Positions 11,420 through 23,738 of a DNA stretch of 64,000 nt are shown piece after piece (positions within the stretch are counted from its first letter, which is position 1; each line of letters starts with the position of its first letter). The translations under genes were made by a program, and so were the position numbers. This DNA is from Marvania coccoides (taxonomy: Eukaryota > Chlorophyta > Trebouxiophyceae > Chlorellales > Chlorellaceae). The notes below the pieces were generated by a model, which was not told the origin of the DNA, did no database searches, and saw only the letters and a list, made by a program, of their open reading frames with translations. Location: NCBI GenBank assembly GCA_963854735.1, contig OY978100.1, positions 1,922,001 through 1,986,000 on the forward strand. Reading direction: 5' to 3'.

Positions 11420-14400
11420 CTACGCAAGATACAGCGATGCTGCAAACACGATGTCCCGCTTGATGCACGCCGACGCCGCCTCCATCTGCTGAAACAGCGC
11501 CGTGTTGCCCATCACCCGCGCAGCGTCCCGAAACTCCCGGCACGTCTCATCCAGCCGCACAATGGCCCTCACGATCGACCCCTCCATCACGTCGGTGAGG
11601 CGGCAAATTTCAGCAAACGGGGTGCCCCGAGCCCACTCATACACCACCTCCATCAGGCCAAACTTGAGCGTGGACAGCACAAACTCGTCAGGCAGGATAT
11701 CCAGCCCGGCCTCTTGCTGAGCCTCCCCGGCCGCAAACGCCAGCGCCGTCGCCTCGTCGCGCGCCGCCACCAGCCGCGGCGGCAGCTCCGGCTCCGCGTC
11801 CGTCTTCTCTTGGAACACCAGGGCGGACAGCAGCGAGACAGCCTCTTCAGGGGTCAGTTCAGTGAGAACGCCACCAAAAATCAGCTCGGTGGCGACTAAC
11901 TCATCGCCAGAGTTGATTTCGCAGGCCACGCGGCCCTTCATGGTCACCGTGCGGTCAGAGTCCAGGTAGCCCAGCTGCTGCAGCACCCCCACGCGCTGGT
12001 GGAACTCTGGGAGCTGGGCGAGGCCGGCGTCGCCAGATTGGCGAGCGATGGCTGCCAGCCGGGCGGTGAGCAGGCGCTCGCTGCGCACGACGGACAGCAT
12101 CTCCGGGAGGACGGGGTCGCGGTGGGCGGGGAGTGATGACATGGCGACCAGCAGGCGCTGCCGCTCACGCACCGCCGTCGCCAGCTCTGCAGTGGTACAA
12201 ACGAGTTGGTGGGTGAATAAACGTAAAGTTTTTGAAAGAGCTTTGCATTATATGATCTACCGTCAAGGAAAGAATCGAAGACGAAAAGAACGACGAAACG
12301 CCGCAACAAAACACAAGTCGGATATAGGAAAATTGAGCAGCTGAACTCCGTTTTCTACCTAGGGAGTTAAGCTTGAGGTCTGCCACGGGGTCCAACATGG
12401 CGGGATCTCCGCCCCCAGCCTCCTCCTGCACCTGCACGAGCGCATTCACCACCGCAGCAGTGGCACCGGCGTCCCCCGTCGCCACCCCCGCGCTGTCCAC
12501 GCGCAGCTTGACCTTACAGATGCCCACAATGTCCGAATCCAGCACCTCAGACAGCAAAAAGGGTGCGCCGCCCACCGCACCATGGTGAGGCAGAGGCAGC
12601 AGCGGCCGCACTCCTTGGTTCTTGCCGCCGCATTTCTGCTTTCCCACTGTTTTCATTCCGAAAAACATGTCGTCCTCGTCCCGCTTTGGCAGCACCCTCA
12701 TGCCTCCTACTCCTCCCACAGAATCTGAGACCCCCATAGCTCCTCCGGCTGCCCCTGCTGTTGCATCGTCAGCAGCGTCCAGAGGAGACGGCCGGTGCAG
12801 TGACACCACCGTGCGCTTCCTCCCCTTCGCCCCAGCCTCCTCAGGCGGCGGCTGCGGCGGTCCGCCAAACGTTGCCAGCGAGATCGTGGCTTTCTTTCTT
12901 CCTCCCCCCGCCCCGCCGCTCTCTCCCGCCACTCCGTCCAATATCACCCCCAGCTCCGTCACCCCGGTGGCCCTCCGCTGCACCACCACCACTCTGCCAC
13001 CCACCAATGCCGCTGCCGCTCCTCGTGTGGCCATCGTGGCCTCCTGCACCTCGTCCCCCAGCGCTGTGGCGGCCGCAGACAGCGCCGCATACCACTCCAC
13101 CGCCTCCCGAGTGGTGCCCAGCGGGGACGCGGGCCAGGGGCGCCGCCGCAGCCGCCGCAGCGCCTCCTGCCCCTTGGCCAGCGCCTGCTGTGCCTCTGGC
13201 TGGGCGCGCTGGGCGTGGAACTCCGCAAACGAGCGGCGCATCATGTCCTCCACTTTGAGGTCCTCCACGCGCAGCAGGTTGAGGATCATTGAGTAAGTGA
13301 GCCGGAACTGACTCTCCAGCTTGGTGGCGGCCCCTGCAAGGCATTTTTGAGTGAAAAGGGGGAGAGGAAGTTGAGTGGATAGTTCAGAAAAATCAAACAC
13401 GATGCGTACCATGCAGATTGATCGAAGTGCTAGGTGACCAAAGTACAATGAAGTGTCGTAGGCGAGCTCCAACGACAGGGGAACATTAGCAGCTTTAAAA
13501 AAAACCCGGAAACATAACTCACCGGTCAGCATCCTGCGCACGTCGGTCTCTTCAGGCAGCTCATCCCACGCAGCAATGATCACGGTGCCCACCGCGTCCA
13601 GGCCCCGCCGCCCTGCTCTCCCCGCCATCTGCGTGTACTCCCCCGGCAGCAGCGTCCTGAACGCCTTGCCGTCGTGCTTGCGCAGCGCCTGGAACACCAC
13701 CGTGCGCGCGGGGGCGTTGACCCCCATCGCAAAAGTCTCGGTGGAAAAAAGGACTTTGATGATGCCCCGACAGAACAGCATCTCGACGACCTCCTTGACG
13801 ATGGGCAGCAGGCCCGCGTGGTGCACCCCCACCCCGCGTTTCAGCATCTCCCGCACCCTCAGCACCTGCGGCAGCTCCCGGTCGGAGCCCTTCAGCCTGG
13901 CCAGCGCCCTGTCGCAGAAAACGTGAATTTCCGACTTTTCAGACGCCGTGGTGAGGTCCAGTGAGTGCAGCGCGTCCGCCAGCGCGTCCACGCGCTTCTT
14001 GCTGAAGCAGAACGCCACCATGGGCAGCAATTCCCGCTTGCGCAGCGAAGCGATCAGTTCGCCCCACTGGCTGCGCTCTCCACGCAGCTGCACGCCCCCG
14101 CCGCCCCCTCCTCCCCTAGTCATTGCACCACCGCCCGGCCTTCTTCCTCCTCCTCCTCCTCCTCCGCCCCCACTGCCGCCGCCTCTGCCCCTCCCGGCTG
14201 CGCCGCCCCTTCCTCCCACGCCGCCGCCGCCCCTGCCGGTGGGCAACGCCGCCTTGGCTTCCGCCTTGGTCTGTGGCGCACCGGACTTGCCAGCCGCCGC
14301 CTCCTTGGCCAGCCTGAATCCCCGAGGGTCGTAAACCTCCGCGTTGCACACAGTGTATAGCTTGCCGCCGTGGTACAGCGAGTGTTCCAGCGGCACGGGG

Positions 14401-16330
14401 CGCTTCAGCGTGCCTGTCACGTGCACCACCTTTCTTTTCGTGCGCCCCACCCACCCCGCAAACTCCATTACGTTGGGCACCGTGGCGGACAGCAGCACAA
14501 GGTTGACGTGGTCTGGCAGCATGATGATGACCTCCTCCCACACCACGCCGCGCTCTGCGTCGTTCACGTAGTGCACCTCGTCGAAAATGACCCACTCTAT
14601 GTCGCGAATGATGTCGGCACCTTTGTAGAGCATAGATCGCAGAATTTCGGTGGTCATGATGAGGCAGGAGGAGTCTGGGCGAATGGAGACGTCCCCCGTC
14701 AGCAGCCCCACCTCAAACTGTCCAGAAAAGTCGCGAAACTTCTGGTTGGAGATGGTTTTGATGGGTGACGTGTAGATGGCGCGTGTGCAGTGCTTGCTGG
14801 CCAGCGCAAACGCGTACTCTGCGGCCACAGTCTTGCCCGCGGAGGTGTGTGCCGCCACAAACACCGAGTGACCCGCCTCCATGTGCACAATGGCCTCTTT
14901 TTGAAACACATCGAGCTCAAAAGGATACCGCTTGGCAAGCCCCGGCTGCAGCCGCCGCCACTGCGCATCCAGGTTGGGCACAGCCCCCCGCACCGCCCAG
15001 GAAGTCGCTCCCCCTTTTCCCCCTGTTTTTGCAGCGCTGCCGTCCCCTAAAAGGGGCTCTCCGGGGCTGTGAGTCCACCCTGCCGTTGTGCCCTCGCCAG
15101 CCAGCACAGCTGCGAGGTCTGGGGAGCTCTCCACCCCTCCAGGCAGGTCCAGGTCGTCTGGAAGGCCCACCAGCTCCTTCAGCACCGCAGGCGGCTCTTT
15201 TTCTGCCTCAGAAACTGTCGCAGGAACCTCTCCAGCAGCAGCTGCCGCTGTTTCTCCTAAAACTTCTTCCAAGGGCACAGCGGCCTCCCCAGCTTCCTCT
15301 TCGTCCTCTTCCAGCATCCACACCCCCTCAAACAGGTCCTCCACCGCCACCTTGGCCCGCTTATCTCCCTGTTGCCCCTCGCCGTCTTCCTCTGCTGCTG
15401 CATTGCTTTGCACCCTCATCCCCTGCATTTCGTGAGCCAGGGTGCCACCACCTTCGGCCCAGCTGCCGAACGCGCCGCGCGACATCCCAGGGGCCAGAGC
15501 TGTGGGCGGCGGCGGCGCGGCGGCGGCGGAGGCAGCGGCAGTCAAAAATCCTTCTAGCTCAGCGAGCCAGGCGCCAGTGGCCGCTTCAGCGGCTGCTGCA
15601 GCTGCCGCAGGATTGCCTGTGCGAGAAATAAATAAATTACGTATTAGAATAAATGAAATGAAAATAGAAGGAAAGAAAGAAAAAAAGCAAAAGCGAAACA
15701 TGTTGCATTCTTACCTCCAGCAGCCCAGCCTCCTCCGCCGGGCGTGAACGGCATGGAACCCGTGCGTCCCCGCACAAACTCCCGCGTGCCCTGCCGAGCG
15801 AGCTGCTTGCGGCGGCGGGCCAGCGCTAAAGCAGACCCCGCGCCTTGCTCCGCTCCCGCACTGCCGCTGTCTCCCTCCGAAGTCTCCTGGAAGCCCACGC
15901 GTTGGACAGAAGAGTCTTCGGACGCGTAATCTGGCGGCAAGACGGGTTCGACAGCTGTGGTTGGCTCAGAGGGAGAATCCCATAGAGTTGGGGCAGTGAC
16001 GGAGGGCAGCCAGGAGTGGTGGCGCGCTATTGAGACGTCGAACGCAGCTTCAGGCAGGCCCAGGGTGAGGTACTTGTCCACGAGGCGGGCCCTGTGGTCG
16101 GCGGCAGTGGCTGGCTCCAGCGGGCGGCCCTGGAAGAGGAAAACGTGTTGAAGAGAGCGGCGGTGGCGGTGAACAAAGAAGTAAAAATTGAATTTCGGAG
16201 CGCAGTAGGAGATTTCGGACAAATTTTGTACCTGGTAGAGGGCTGGGAGGTCGCCATCGCGCACAGGGAAGGTGAGGGAGCCTTCGCTGTTGCCTTCGAA
16301 GTTTATTGCAAATTTTATGGTGTTGGTCAT
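11420..16330 (-). CDS. SKI2: SKI2 superkiller RNA helicase of the cytoplasmic exosome cofactor
   Basis: Five exons (16330-16232, 16129-15715, 15616-13523, 13333-12359, 12186-11420) give 1449 residues. The core has AHTSAGKT (Walker A, near residue 430), [10 protein letters not shown] (DEVH box), SATVPN, and [16 protein letters not shown] (motif VI). The join at 13523/13333 restores [23 protein letters not shown], a hallmark of SKI2/MTR4 proteins. The last exon is a clean DSHCT domain with the [12 protein letters not shown] segment. SKI2 threads RNA into the exosome with SKI3 and SKI8 for 3'-5' mRNA decay and clearance of stalled ribosomes. The N-terminal 250 residues are Ala/Glu-rich and divergent, and carry the SKI2-type SLPEAAFD-like leader rather than an MTR4 start. 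A run of about 50 Gly/Arg residues sits between the two RecA domains, coded by GGN repeats. The last donor (GTAGAA) is weak. Confidence 0.93.
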
Positions 16331-16596
16331 TGCTGGTTTTCTGAGCTGTGGAATGCTATACTTTAAATTATTGTATGTTGGCAATGGAATGCATAGGTCC
16401 ACAGATGTTTTTGGTTAATATAAAACGAAATGTGATCATAATCTATACTCTTTTATCGTTCCTATCCTTTGAGCTGCTCCATAGTGCCAAACAGCAGAAA
16501 ACGTGTTACCGCATTTTTGATAATAATGCGTGAGCTGTTAGATCTGAAGGTTGGTTCCATGCTGAGCCCCTACTTTCTCAATCATTTGGTTAACAG

Positions 16597-17795
16597 TCAA
16601 ACAACCCCCGCTCTCCTCCTCGCATTCAACCTTTCCAGAGCCTCGCCCCCACTCACCACCTCCCACTCAATCCCCAGCACCTCTTCTGCAGCCGCCACCA
16701 GCCCCCATCGGTACTCCTCAACCAACCGCTCCTCGTTCCGCTCCGCCGCCTCCCGCAGCCGCTCCTCCCCTGCAAACGGGTCTTCCGCCGCCGCCTGCTG
16801 CAGCAGCAGGCCTGACACGCTGGCTACCGGCTTGTCGGCGATGCCGCAGGGCACAATGGATTTAAATGGCGTGAGGTCTGTCGTAACGTTGAGGGCTAGG
16901 CCGTGGTAGGTAACCCACCGCGTGGCGCGCACCCCGATGGCTGCCACCTTTTGGCCTTCCACCCACACGCCCGTCAGGCCAGGTACCCTCTCGCCTTGCA
17001 GTCCTGAAACGTCAGCCAGTGCCCTGCCAGAAAAAAATAAGAGAAATAAATTGTCAAAATTTAATTTTAATTTTAATGAAGTTTTTTTTTTGCATGCACA
17101 TAAAATCAAGCATTTATTATCGCAGAAAGCGTACCTTATGACCACCTCTTCCAGGCTGCGTAAGTACCAGTGCAGGTCTTGTCGAAAGTGCCGTAAATTA
17201 AGGATGGGGTACAAAACCAGCTGGCCAGGGCCGTGGTAGGTCACCTCGCCGCCTCTCTCAGTGCGGTACAGCGGCAGGGGAGGCGCAGCTGGGTCAAATC
17301 GAAGGTGGTCTTCGGTTGAGCCTGCACCAAGGGTGTACACAGGGGGGTGCTGCAACAAAATAGCGGCCCCTGCTTCTGTGCCTGTTGGAGATGGTTGAAT
17401 AAAAAATTTGGGGCGTTATCGGGGCGAAATCTGTGTCAAAACATTGAGAAATGAGTGACTTACCAGAGCTAGCAACCTCCTCAACGAGGTCCTTCTGCCA
17501 GGCCCAAGCCTGCAGGAGAACGCGGGAGCGGTCGTTATTTGAGTTTCTGGTATTTTATGAGATTTTTTAAGCGAAAGATTACCTCTTCGTAAGGAATTTG
17601 GTGATCGTGGAGGTCATAAAGAGATGCAGTTTTGGAGGAACAACATCGTGGGGAGAGACGAGGGGTAACGCTATTTCCAACTCTTCTTCGTTTGTTTAAA
17701 AGCGGTTGAGGCTCCTGGCTGTGCAAAACGAAAGTGATTTTCTGGTCACCTCCTTTTGAAATTATGATTGAGTGAAGGCTGGCAGCACCAGCCAT
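16597..17795 (-). CDS. LIP2P: Octanoyltransferase LipB, plastid type (LIP2p)
   Basis: Four exons (17795-17583, 17509-17464, 17381-17135, 17023-16597) encode 310 residues. The mature part begins [19 protein letters not shown], the LipB start motif interrupted by the first intron. It continues with [28 protein letters not shown] and [15 protein letters not shown]. The two catalytic residues are present: K194 in KVAAIG and C228 in IVPCGI. The enzyme moves octanoyl from acyl carrier protein to lipoyl domains such as those of pyruvate dehydrogenase. The first 55 residues are Ser/Arg/Lys-rich with little acid, consistent with an organellar transit peptide; PHGPGQ and [10 protein letters not shown] spacing is closest to plastid and cyanobacterial forms. 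It shares a 158-base divergent promoter with a DEAD-box helicase. A function in mitochondria instead is possible. Confidence 0.9.
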
Positions 17796-17953
17796 TTCAC
17801 AAATGCTCGCAGTGTTCTACAAATATAATTTTTTATTATAAAATAATATACAAAGCTCTCCACAAGCACGAATCCCTTTGAACACGAAACAAAAAATTCC
17901 CACTTCAATTTTCCTCGTCTTGCGCAATGCATGTATATAAAATATAATAAAAA
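17796..17953. promoter_or_regulatory. Compact bidirectional promoter, LipB / DEAD-box
   Basis: Only 158 AT-rich bases separate the start codons of two divergent genes, both predicted to be organelle-targeted. There is no intervening ORF or repeat. TATA-like AT runs occur on both strands (for example near 17820-17845). Confidence 0.5.
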
Positions 17954-19835
17954 ATGGCTCTGAGGTCCTCCTTGCAGGGCCGTGCGCCCCTCCAAATCCT
18001 CCAGCAATTGCGAGTGAACCCAATTTCGTCTCTCGCCCTCTTTCGGCGCACCGGCTCATTCCTTCGCCCCGTCGCCGCTCCCCAGACACAGCGAAGAATG
18101 AGTGCAGCCGAGTCATCCAGCCCTGCCCCCGAGCACGAGGAAGCTGCGCCTCCCCCGACCGCCGAGCCAGCTGCTGCATCTTCTGGGACATCGTTCGTGG
18201 AGCTCGGCGTGGACAAGCGCCTGGCGGTGAGCCATTCATTTCACATTCATTAATTAAACTCAATTTAATTGCGCTAAGAACTCCTTGTTTACGATCACCT
18301 TCATTTTTAGGCCAATCTCGCCGCCTCTGGCATTTCAGCCCCCACAGACGTCCAGCTCGCCTCCATCCCGGAGATCCTCACCGGCGCCAACGTCGCCATG
18401 CAGTGCTACACCGGCAGCGGCAAGACCCTGGCCTTCCTGCTGCCCGTGCTGTCAATGGCGGTGCAGCGCTCGGAGGCAGAGTGGAAAGGCGTCACCAGGA
18501 AGACTGCAGGCCAGGCTGGCTCTGTGCAGGCCGTCATTGTGACCCCATCCCGCGAGCTGGCCATGCAGATCGTGCGGGTGGCGCAGTCGATTCTCCCTGA
18601 AGCGGCGAAGAACGCCGTCCAGCAGTGCATCGGCGGGGCCAACGGCATCCGCCAGCGCGAGGCCCTGAAGGAGTGGAAACCCATCCTGGTGGTGGGCACG
18701 CCGGGCAGGCTGGCGGAGCTGTCCCGTGACGGCTCGCTACAGACCCACAGGTACAGTGGTGTTGCTTATTTTGAATATTTTTAATGCTGTTATTCAAAAG
18801 CGTTCTTCTGTGGGTGTTGGGAAGGCTTTTTATTGGGAAGAGATATCTAATTAACCCTAGCGCAATTCCCCATTCCACTACAGGACGGGAATTCTGGTGC
18901 TGGATGAGGCTGACCAGCTGCTGGCGCCCCAGTTTCGCGAAGAGATGGTGCGGGTGACGGAGCACACTGGAAAGAAATGCACAGAGGGACGGCAAACGAT
19001 CGTGGTGTCCGCCACCCTGACGCAGCGCGTGCTGACGCTGTCGGAGCCGTGGTGCCCGCAGCCCAAGCAGATTTTTGTGGGCGCCAGACCGGCTGAAGAT
19101 GACGCGAGCGTGGCTGCCGCGGGGGAGGAGGCGGAGAAGGGGGGAGAAGGGGCGGGGAAGCGCGGCCCGCAGTGGGGGTGGAACCAGCCCGTGGGCGGAT
19201 TTGCGCCGCCCGGAATGGGCAGCGCAGGCGGCTTTGGCAACCGCGACGCTGCGCCAGCCATCGCTCCGGGGCTGTCGCACTATTACGTCACATCCGCGCC
19301 GCAGCACCGCATCGACACCCTGCGCCGGGCCATCCACGCGCTGGACGTGCAGCGCGCGCTGGTCTTTATGAACTTCCAGCAGCGGCTGGCCGACGCTGAA
19401 GCTAAACTGGCGGCGAGGAAGATGAAGGTGGGCAGCTTGCACGGGGAGATGACCAAGCAGGAGCGGCGCAGCACGCTGGACGCCTTCCGCACGGGCAAAT
19501 TGCGCGCGCTGTTGGTGTCTGATGTGGCAGCCAGGGGGCTAGACATCCCTGAGTGTGACGCAGTCTTCAATCTGGAGCTACCCACGGACGCAGCGCACTA
19601 CGCGCACCGCGCGGGGCGCACGGGACGCGCTGGGCGCGAAGGCATGGTGGTGACTGTGGCTTCTGGGGGAGAGACGTTTGTTGTGGAGCGGTTGGGGGCT
19701 CGGCTGGGTGTGAAAATCGCTGAAGTGGAGCTGACCGGCGGGGAAGCGGTAGTGGGGCGAGATTCTGCTGCTGCCGGTGGTGATGGTGAAGGGGCGATGC
19801 GGCGGGTGAGGGGGAGGGACAGCGGGTTTGAGTAA
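17954..19835 (+). CDS. Organellar-type DEAD-box RNA helicase (RH58-like)
   Basis: Three exons (17954-18226, 18311-18750, 18884-19835) give 554 residues. The first 50 residues (MALRSSLQGRAPLQ onward) are rich in Arg, Ser and Leu with no acid, typical of a transit peptide. Motifs: TGSGKT ending at residue 130, PSREL, TPGRL, DEAD at 245-248, SAT, ARGLDIPE and HRAGRTGRAGREG. Between SAT and the second RecA domain is a 70-residue insertion rich in Gly, Pro and Glu, absent from standard DEAD-box proteins. The second domain pattern (EMTKQERRSTLDAFRTGKLRALLVSDVAARGLD) resembles plant chloroplast RH58 and mitochondrial RH47; I lean to RH58 but cannot decide. It is likely to act in organellar RNA folding or ribosome assembly. 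The start is the first ATG after a TA-rich leader. Confidence 0.85.
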
Positions 19836-20568
19836 TAAATAAAATAAATTTATTGTTACTGTTGCGTTATTGGTCAAGCGTGCGTATGACTTTTGTTTAT
19901 GATGCTAATTGATCTTATACATATTTTTACTTAGTGAAGGAAATTGAATGCAACAGTGTAATGCTCAAGGCATCGGCTTTCCAACGGCGTAGAAGTGTGG
20001 ACGCAGCAAACGGCAAGGGTCAGAAAGATACCACTGGCAGCCTGTGGGCACTGCGGCAATAGGACGGCTCAAGTGGCCACTAAAATGGGGTCCATGGGTG
20101 GACTATGTCACTTTATAAACTTTACATTTCTCATTTTTCTTTTTCTTCTTCTTCTTTTCCTTGGACACGTTAAATAAGGTCGTCTGGCCTTTTCCTAATC
20201 TATTTTCATCAAATTATTCCATCCGAACTGAGCATAAGTTTTTTCCTTGTCCCCCCTTCCCTTCCTTTCTAGTGCACGTAAACTCTCTTTAATTTCTTTG
20301 CTACCAATTCCCGCACTCATCGAGCGTATACCGATAATAGCATGAGCGCTCAAAATTGCATGCTTCTTTAGTTTTCTTCTTTAGTTTTTCTCTCTTAAAA
20401 ATGTCCTGTCATAACAAATCACTGTAAAAACCAGCCAACCAAATGAACCAAAAACAATGTGTGTGTGAGCGAGCTAAATATAATGTACTGCCCCCTGGAT
20501 CAACCCATCATACTCCATGAAAACTATTCATTTAATTCTTTTTTCCACCGCAGTCCAAAAACCACAGT
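19836..20568. other. Convergent 3' ends, DEAD-box / HSP90
   Basis: This 733-base interval starts with AATAAATAAAATAAATTTATT, probably the polyadenylation region of the helicase. The rest is AT-rich without ORF, RNA or repeat signal. Confidence 0.5.
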
Positions 20569-23500
20569 TTAGTCGACCTCCTCCATGCGAGAGCCCTCGT
20601 CGGCCTGCTCCTCCAGCTCGGGGAGATCGTCGCCAGCGGGCAAGCCCAGGTCTTCTGCGCTCTCGTCCAGCGACAGACCCAGCTTGACCATGCGGTAGAT
20701 GCGGCTGGCAAAGGTGTTGGGGTCGTCCAGCGTGAAGCCAGAGGCCAGCAGCGCGGTCTCGAACAGCAGCTGCACCAGGTCCTTGACAGTCTTGTCTCCC
20801 TGGAGAACCAAAAAAAAAGTGAAAAAGTGAAGGGGCGTCAGATTGGAGCTCAGATTTTTGAAGTATTTTATGATATTGATAAAATGCACAGCAGATAGTT
20901 AATTGATTGCATTTCAAAAAACATGTATTTAATAACCATGCTCCCATTTTTAATATTATTATAATTCCTCCCGCTGCTCTCACCTTGTCTGCATCGGCCC
21001 TCTTGCGCAGCTCATCCATGATGGGGTTGTCCGCGTTGATCTCCAGCGTCTTCTTGCTGGCCATGTACATGGCCATGCTGGCGTCGCGCAGCGCCTGCGC
21101 CTTCATGATGCGCTCCATGTTGGCAGACCAGCCGTACTCTCCCGTCACCAGCACGCAGGGGGAGTCAATGATGCGGTCGCCCACCACCACCTTCTCCACC
21201 TTGTCGCCCAGGATGTCCTTCATGAGGCGGCACAGCGCCTCGAAGGCGGCCTTCTTCTCCTCACGGGCGGCCTTCTCGTCCTCGTCCTCGTCAAACTCCA
21301 GGCCCTCCTTGGTGACGGACACCAGCTTCTTGCCGTCGTACTCCTTCAGCTGCTGCACGACGTACCTGTGGGGAAAAGAGGGAGGAAGAAAGACGATTAG
21401 AAAAGGCATTTGGGAAATTCAATGCCGAAAACTCTCGAATATTGCCCCCAAACCGAAAATCACTCCCCCAATTTCAAATGCAGCGCATCGAAATACCCTC
21501 CATAAAACAGGTGTACACAGGTGTACACATTATTGAATAAATCAAACAAAATCCACAATAAAATACTCCAATGAAAAGCAACTCACTCGTCGATGGGGTC
21601 CACCATGAAGATGACCTCGTAGCCCTTGCGCTTGAGGCGCTCCAGGAAGGGCGAGTTCTCCACCGCCTTGCGCGACTCCCCGGTGATGTAATACACCGCG
21701 GACTGGCCCTCCTTCATGCGGGTCACGTAGTCCTTCAGGCTGGTCATCTCGTCGCCGCTCTTGGTCGAGTGGTACCGAAGCAGCTCCGCCAGCTTGGCGC
21801 GGTTCTGGCTGTCCTCGTGCACGCCCAGCTTGAGGTTCTTGGCGAACGCCTCGTAAAACTTGGCGTAGTCGTCCTTGTTCTCGGCCACCTCGGTGAACAT
21901 CTCGATCACCTTCTTGATGATGTTCTTGCGGATGACCTTCAGGATCTTGTTCTGCTGCAGCATCTCGCGGGAGATGTTGAGGGGGAGGTCCTCGGAGTCC
22001 ACCACGCCCTTGACGAAGCCCATCCACTCGGGGCACAGTTCCTCGCAGTTGTCCATGATGAAAACGCGGCGCACGTACAGCTTGATGTTGTTCTGCTTCT
22101 TGCGGGTGTCGAACAGGTCGAAGGGAGCGCGGCGGGGACAGAACAGGATGGCCTTGAACTCCAGCTGCCCCTCCACGGCAAAGTGCTTGTAGGCCAGCGA
22201 GTCCTCCCAGTCGTTGGACAGCGCCTTGTAGAAGGCGTTGTACTCCTCGGCGGGCACCTCGTCGGGGTTGCGCATCCAGATGGGCTTCTGCTTGTTCACC
22301 TGTTTACGAGGGGGGGAATTTGGGAGGAAATGATTAATTAACAGTTGACGGGTGAAGAAAAAAAACAATTGGGCCAAGTTTTAGTAGGCAAAATCGCCAA
22401 AACGGGGACTAATAACACAGCAGTATAACTCACCAGCTCCCACTCGTGGCTGACCTCCTTGACCTTTTTCTTAGGCTTCTCCTTCTCCTCCTCCTCGGTG
22501 ACCTCCTCAATCTTGCCTTCCTCCTCCTCCTTGGCGGGCTCCTCGGCCTCGTCGTCAGACACCTCCTTCTCCACGGTCTTCTCAATCCACACGGAGATGG
22601 GGTAGGCGATGAACTCGGAGTGCTTCTTGATGAGGTCCTTCACGCGGCGCTCCTCCAGATACCTGACGGTATCATAAAAAGAAAATAAAAAGAGGGAAAA
22701 GGGGTCAGCAGGTGTACATAATCATTTCAAACGCATTCAATAGGCAAATTTCAAAAAAATCGCTCAAAATGATGAAGAAAACGCTCCGAAACGCTGTTGG
22801 AGCGATACTAATACAAAAGCACCATCACTCACTCGAGCTGGTCCTCCTTGAGGTGCAGGGTCATGCGGGTGCCGCGGCCGATGGGCTCGCCCTCGGTGTC
22901 GCGGGTGATGGTGAAGGAGCCACCAGCCTGCGACTCCCACACGTACTGCTCATCATCGTTGTGCTTGGTCACCACGGTGACGCGGTCAGCCACAAGGTAG
23001 GCGGAGTAGAAGCCCACGCCGAACTGCCCAATCATGGAGATGTCGGCGCCGGCGGACAGCGCCTCCATGAAGGCCTTAGTGCCGGAGCGAGCGATGGTGC
23101 CCAGATTGTTCACCAGGTCCGCCTTGGTCATGCCGATGCCAGAATCAGTGATGGTGAGGGTGCGGTTGGTCTTGTCGGGCACGATGTGGATGTAGAGCTC
23201 GGGGTTGGAGTCCAGCACTGCCTTGTCGGTGAGCGACTGGTAGCGGATCTTGTCCAGCGCATCGGAGGAGTTGGAAATGAGCTCGCGCAGGAAGATCTCT
23301 GCGGGAAGGGAGGGAGGAGGGAAAGCAGGAGGGGTGGAGGAGGTTATTAAGGGTGGTGGTTGAAGAAAAAAAGCGGAAACGGCTGTTATAAAATATGAGC
23401 TCACCCTTGTTGCTGTAGAAGGTGTTGATGATCAGCGACAAGAGCTGGTTGATCTCCGCCTGTGGGAATACGGGGAAGCAGGGAGGGGGTTGTGAGGGCC

Positions 23501-23738
23501 AGGCTGATGAAAAAAACAATCTTGATCAAGGTGAAAAATGGAGCAATGAGGGCATAAACAGTGAAAACCAGCGAGATGGGCGGTAATAAATATACGCAAG
23601 AGAAAAAAATGATGAAGAACCCCTTTGGTGGGGCCCACAGCAACATCATATGAGATTTTTCTCTGATGCAGCAAAAAGACTGCAGCGCCCAAGATTATTT
23701 CTTACCTGGAAGGCGTAGGTCTCAGTCTCGGCAGCCAT
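20569..23738 (-). CDS. HSP90: Cytosolic HSP90 chaperone
   Basis: Seven exons (23738-23706, 23459-23405, 23298-22833, 22662-22434, 22299-21587, 21365-20984, 20799-20569) encode 702 residues, a standard cytosolic length. The N-terminal ATPase domain reads [35 protein letters not shown] across two junctions, followed by [19 protein letters not shown] and [13 protein letters not shown], the GHKL nucleotide site. The charged linker is Glu/Lys-rich (about residues 215-265). The middle domain has the catalytic-loop segment [11 protein letters not shown]. The protein ends in MEEVD, the TPR cochaperone docking signal of cytosolic forms; there is no transit peptide or KDEL. HSP90 matures kinases and other clients with ATP. 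A heat-shock-element-like array lies about 200 bases upstream of the ATG. The first two coding exons are only 33 and 55 bases. Confidence 0.97.
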
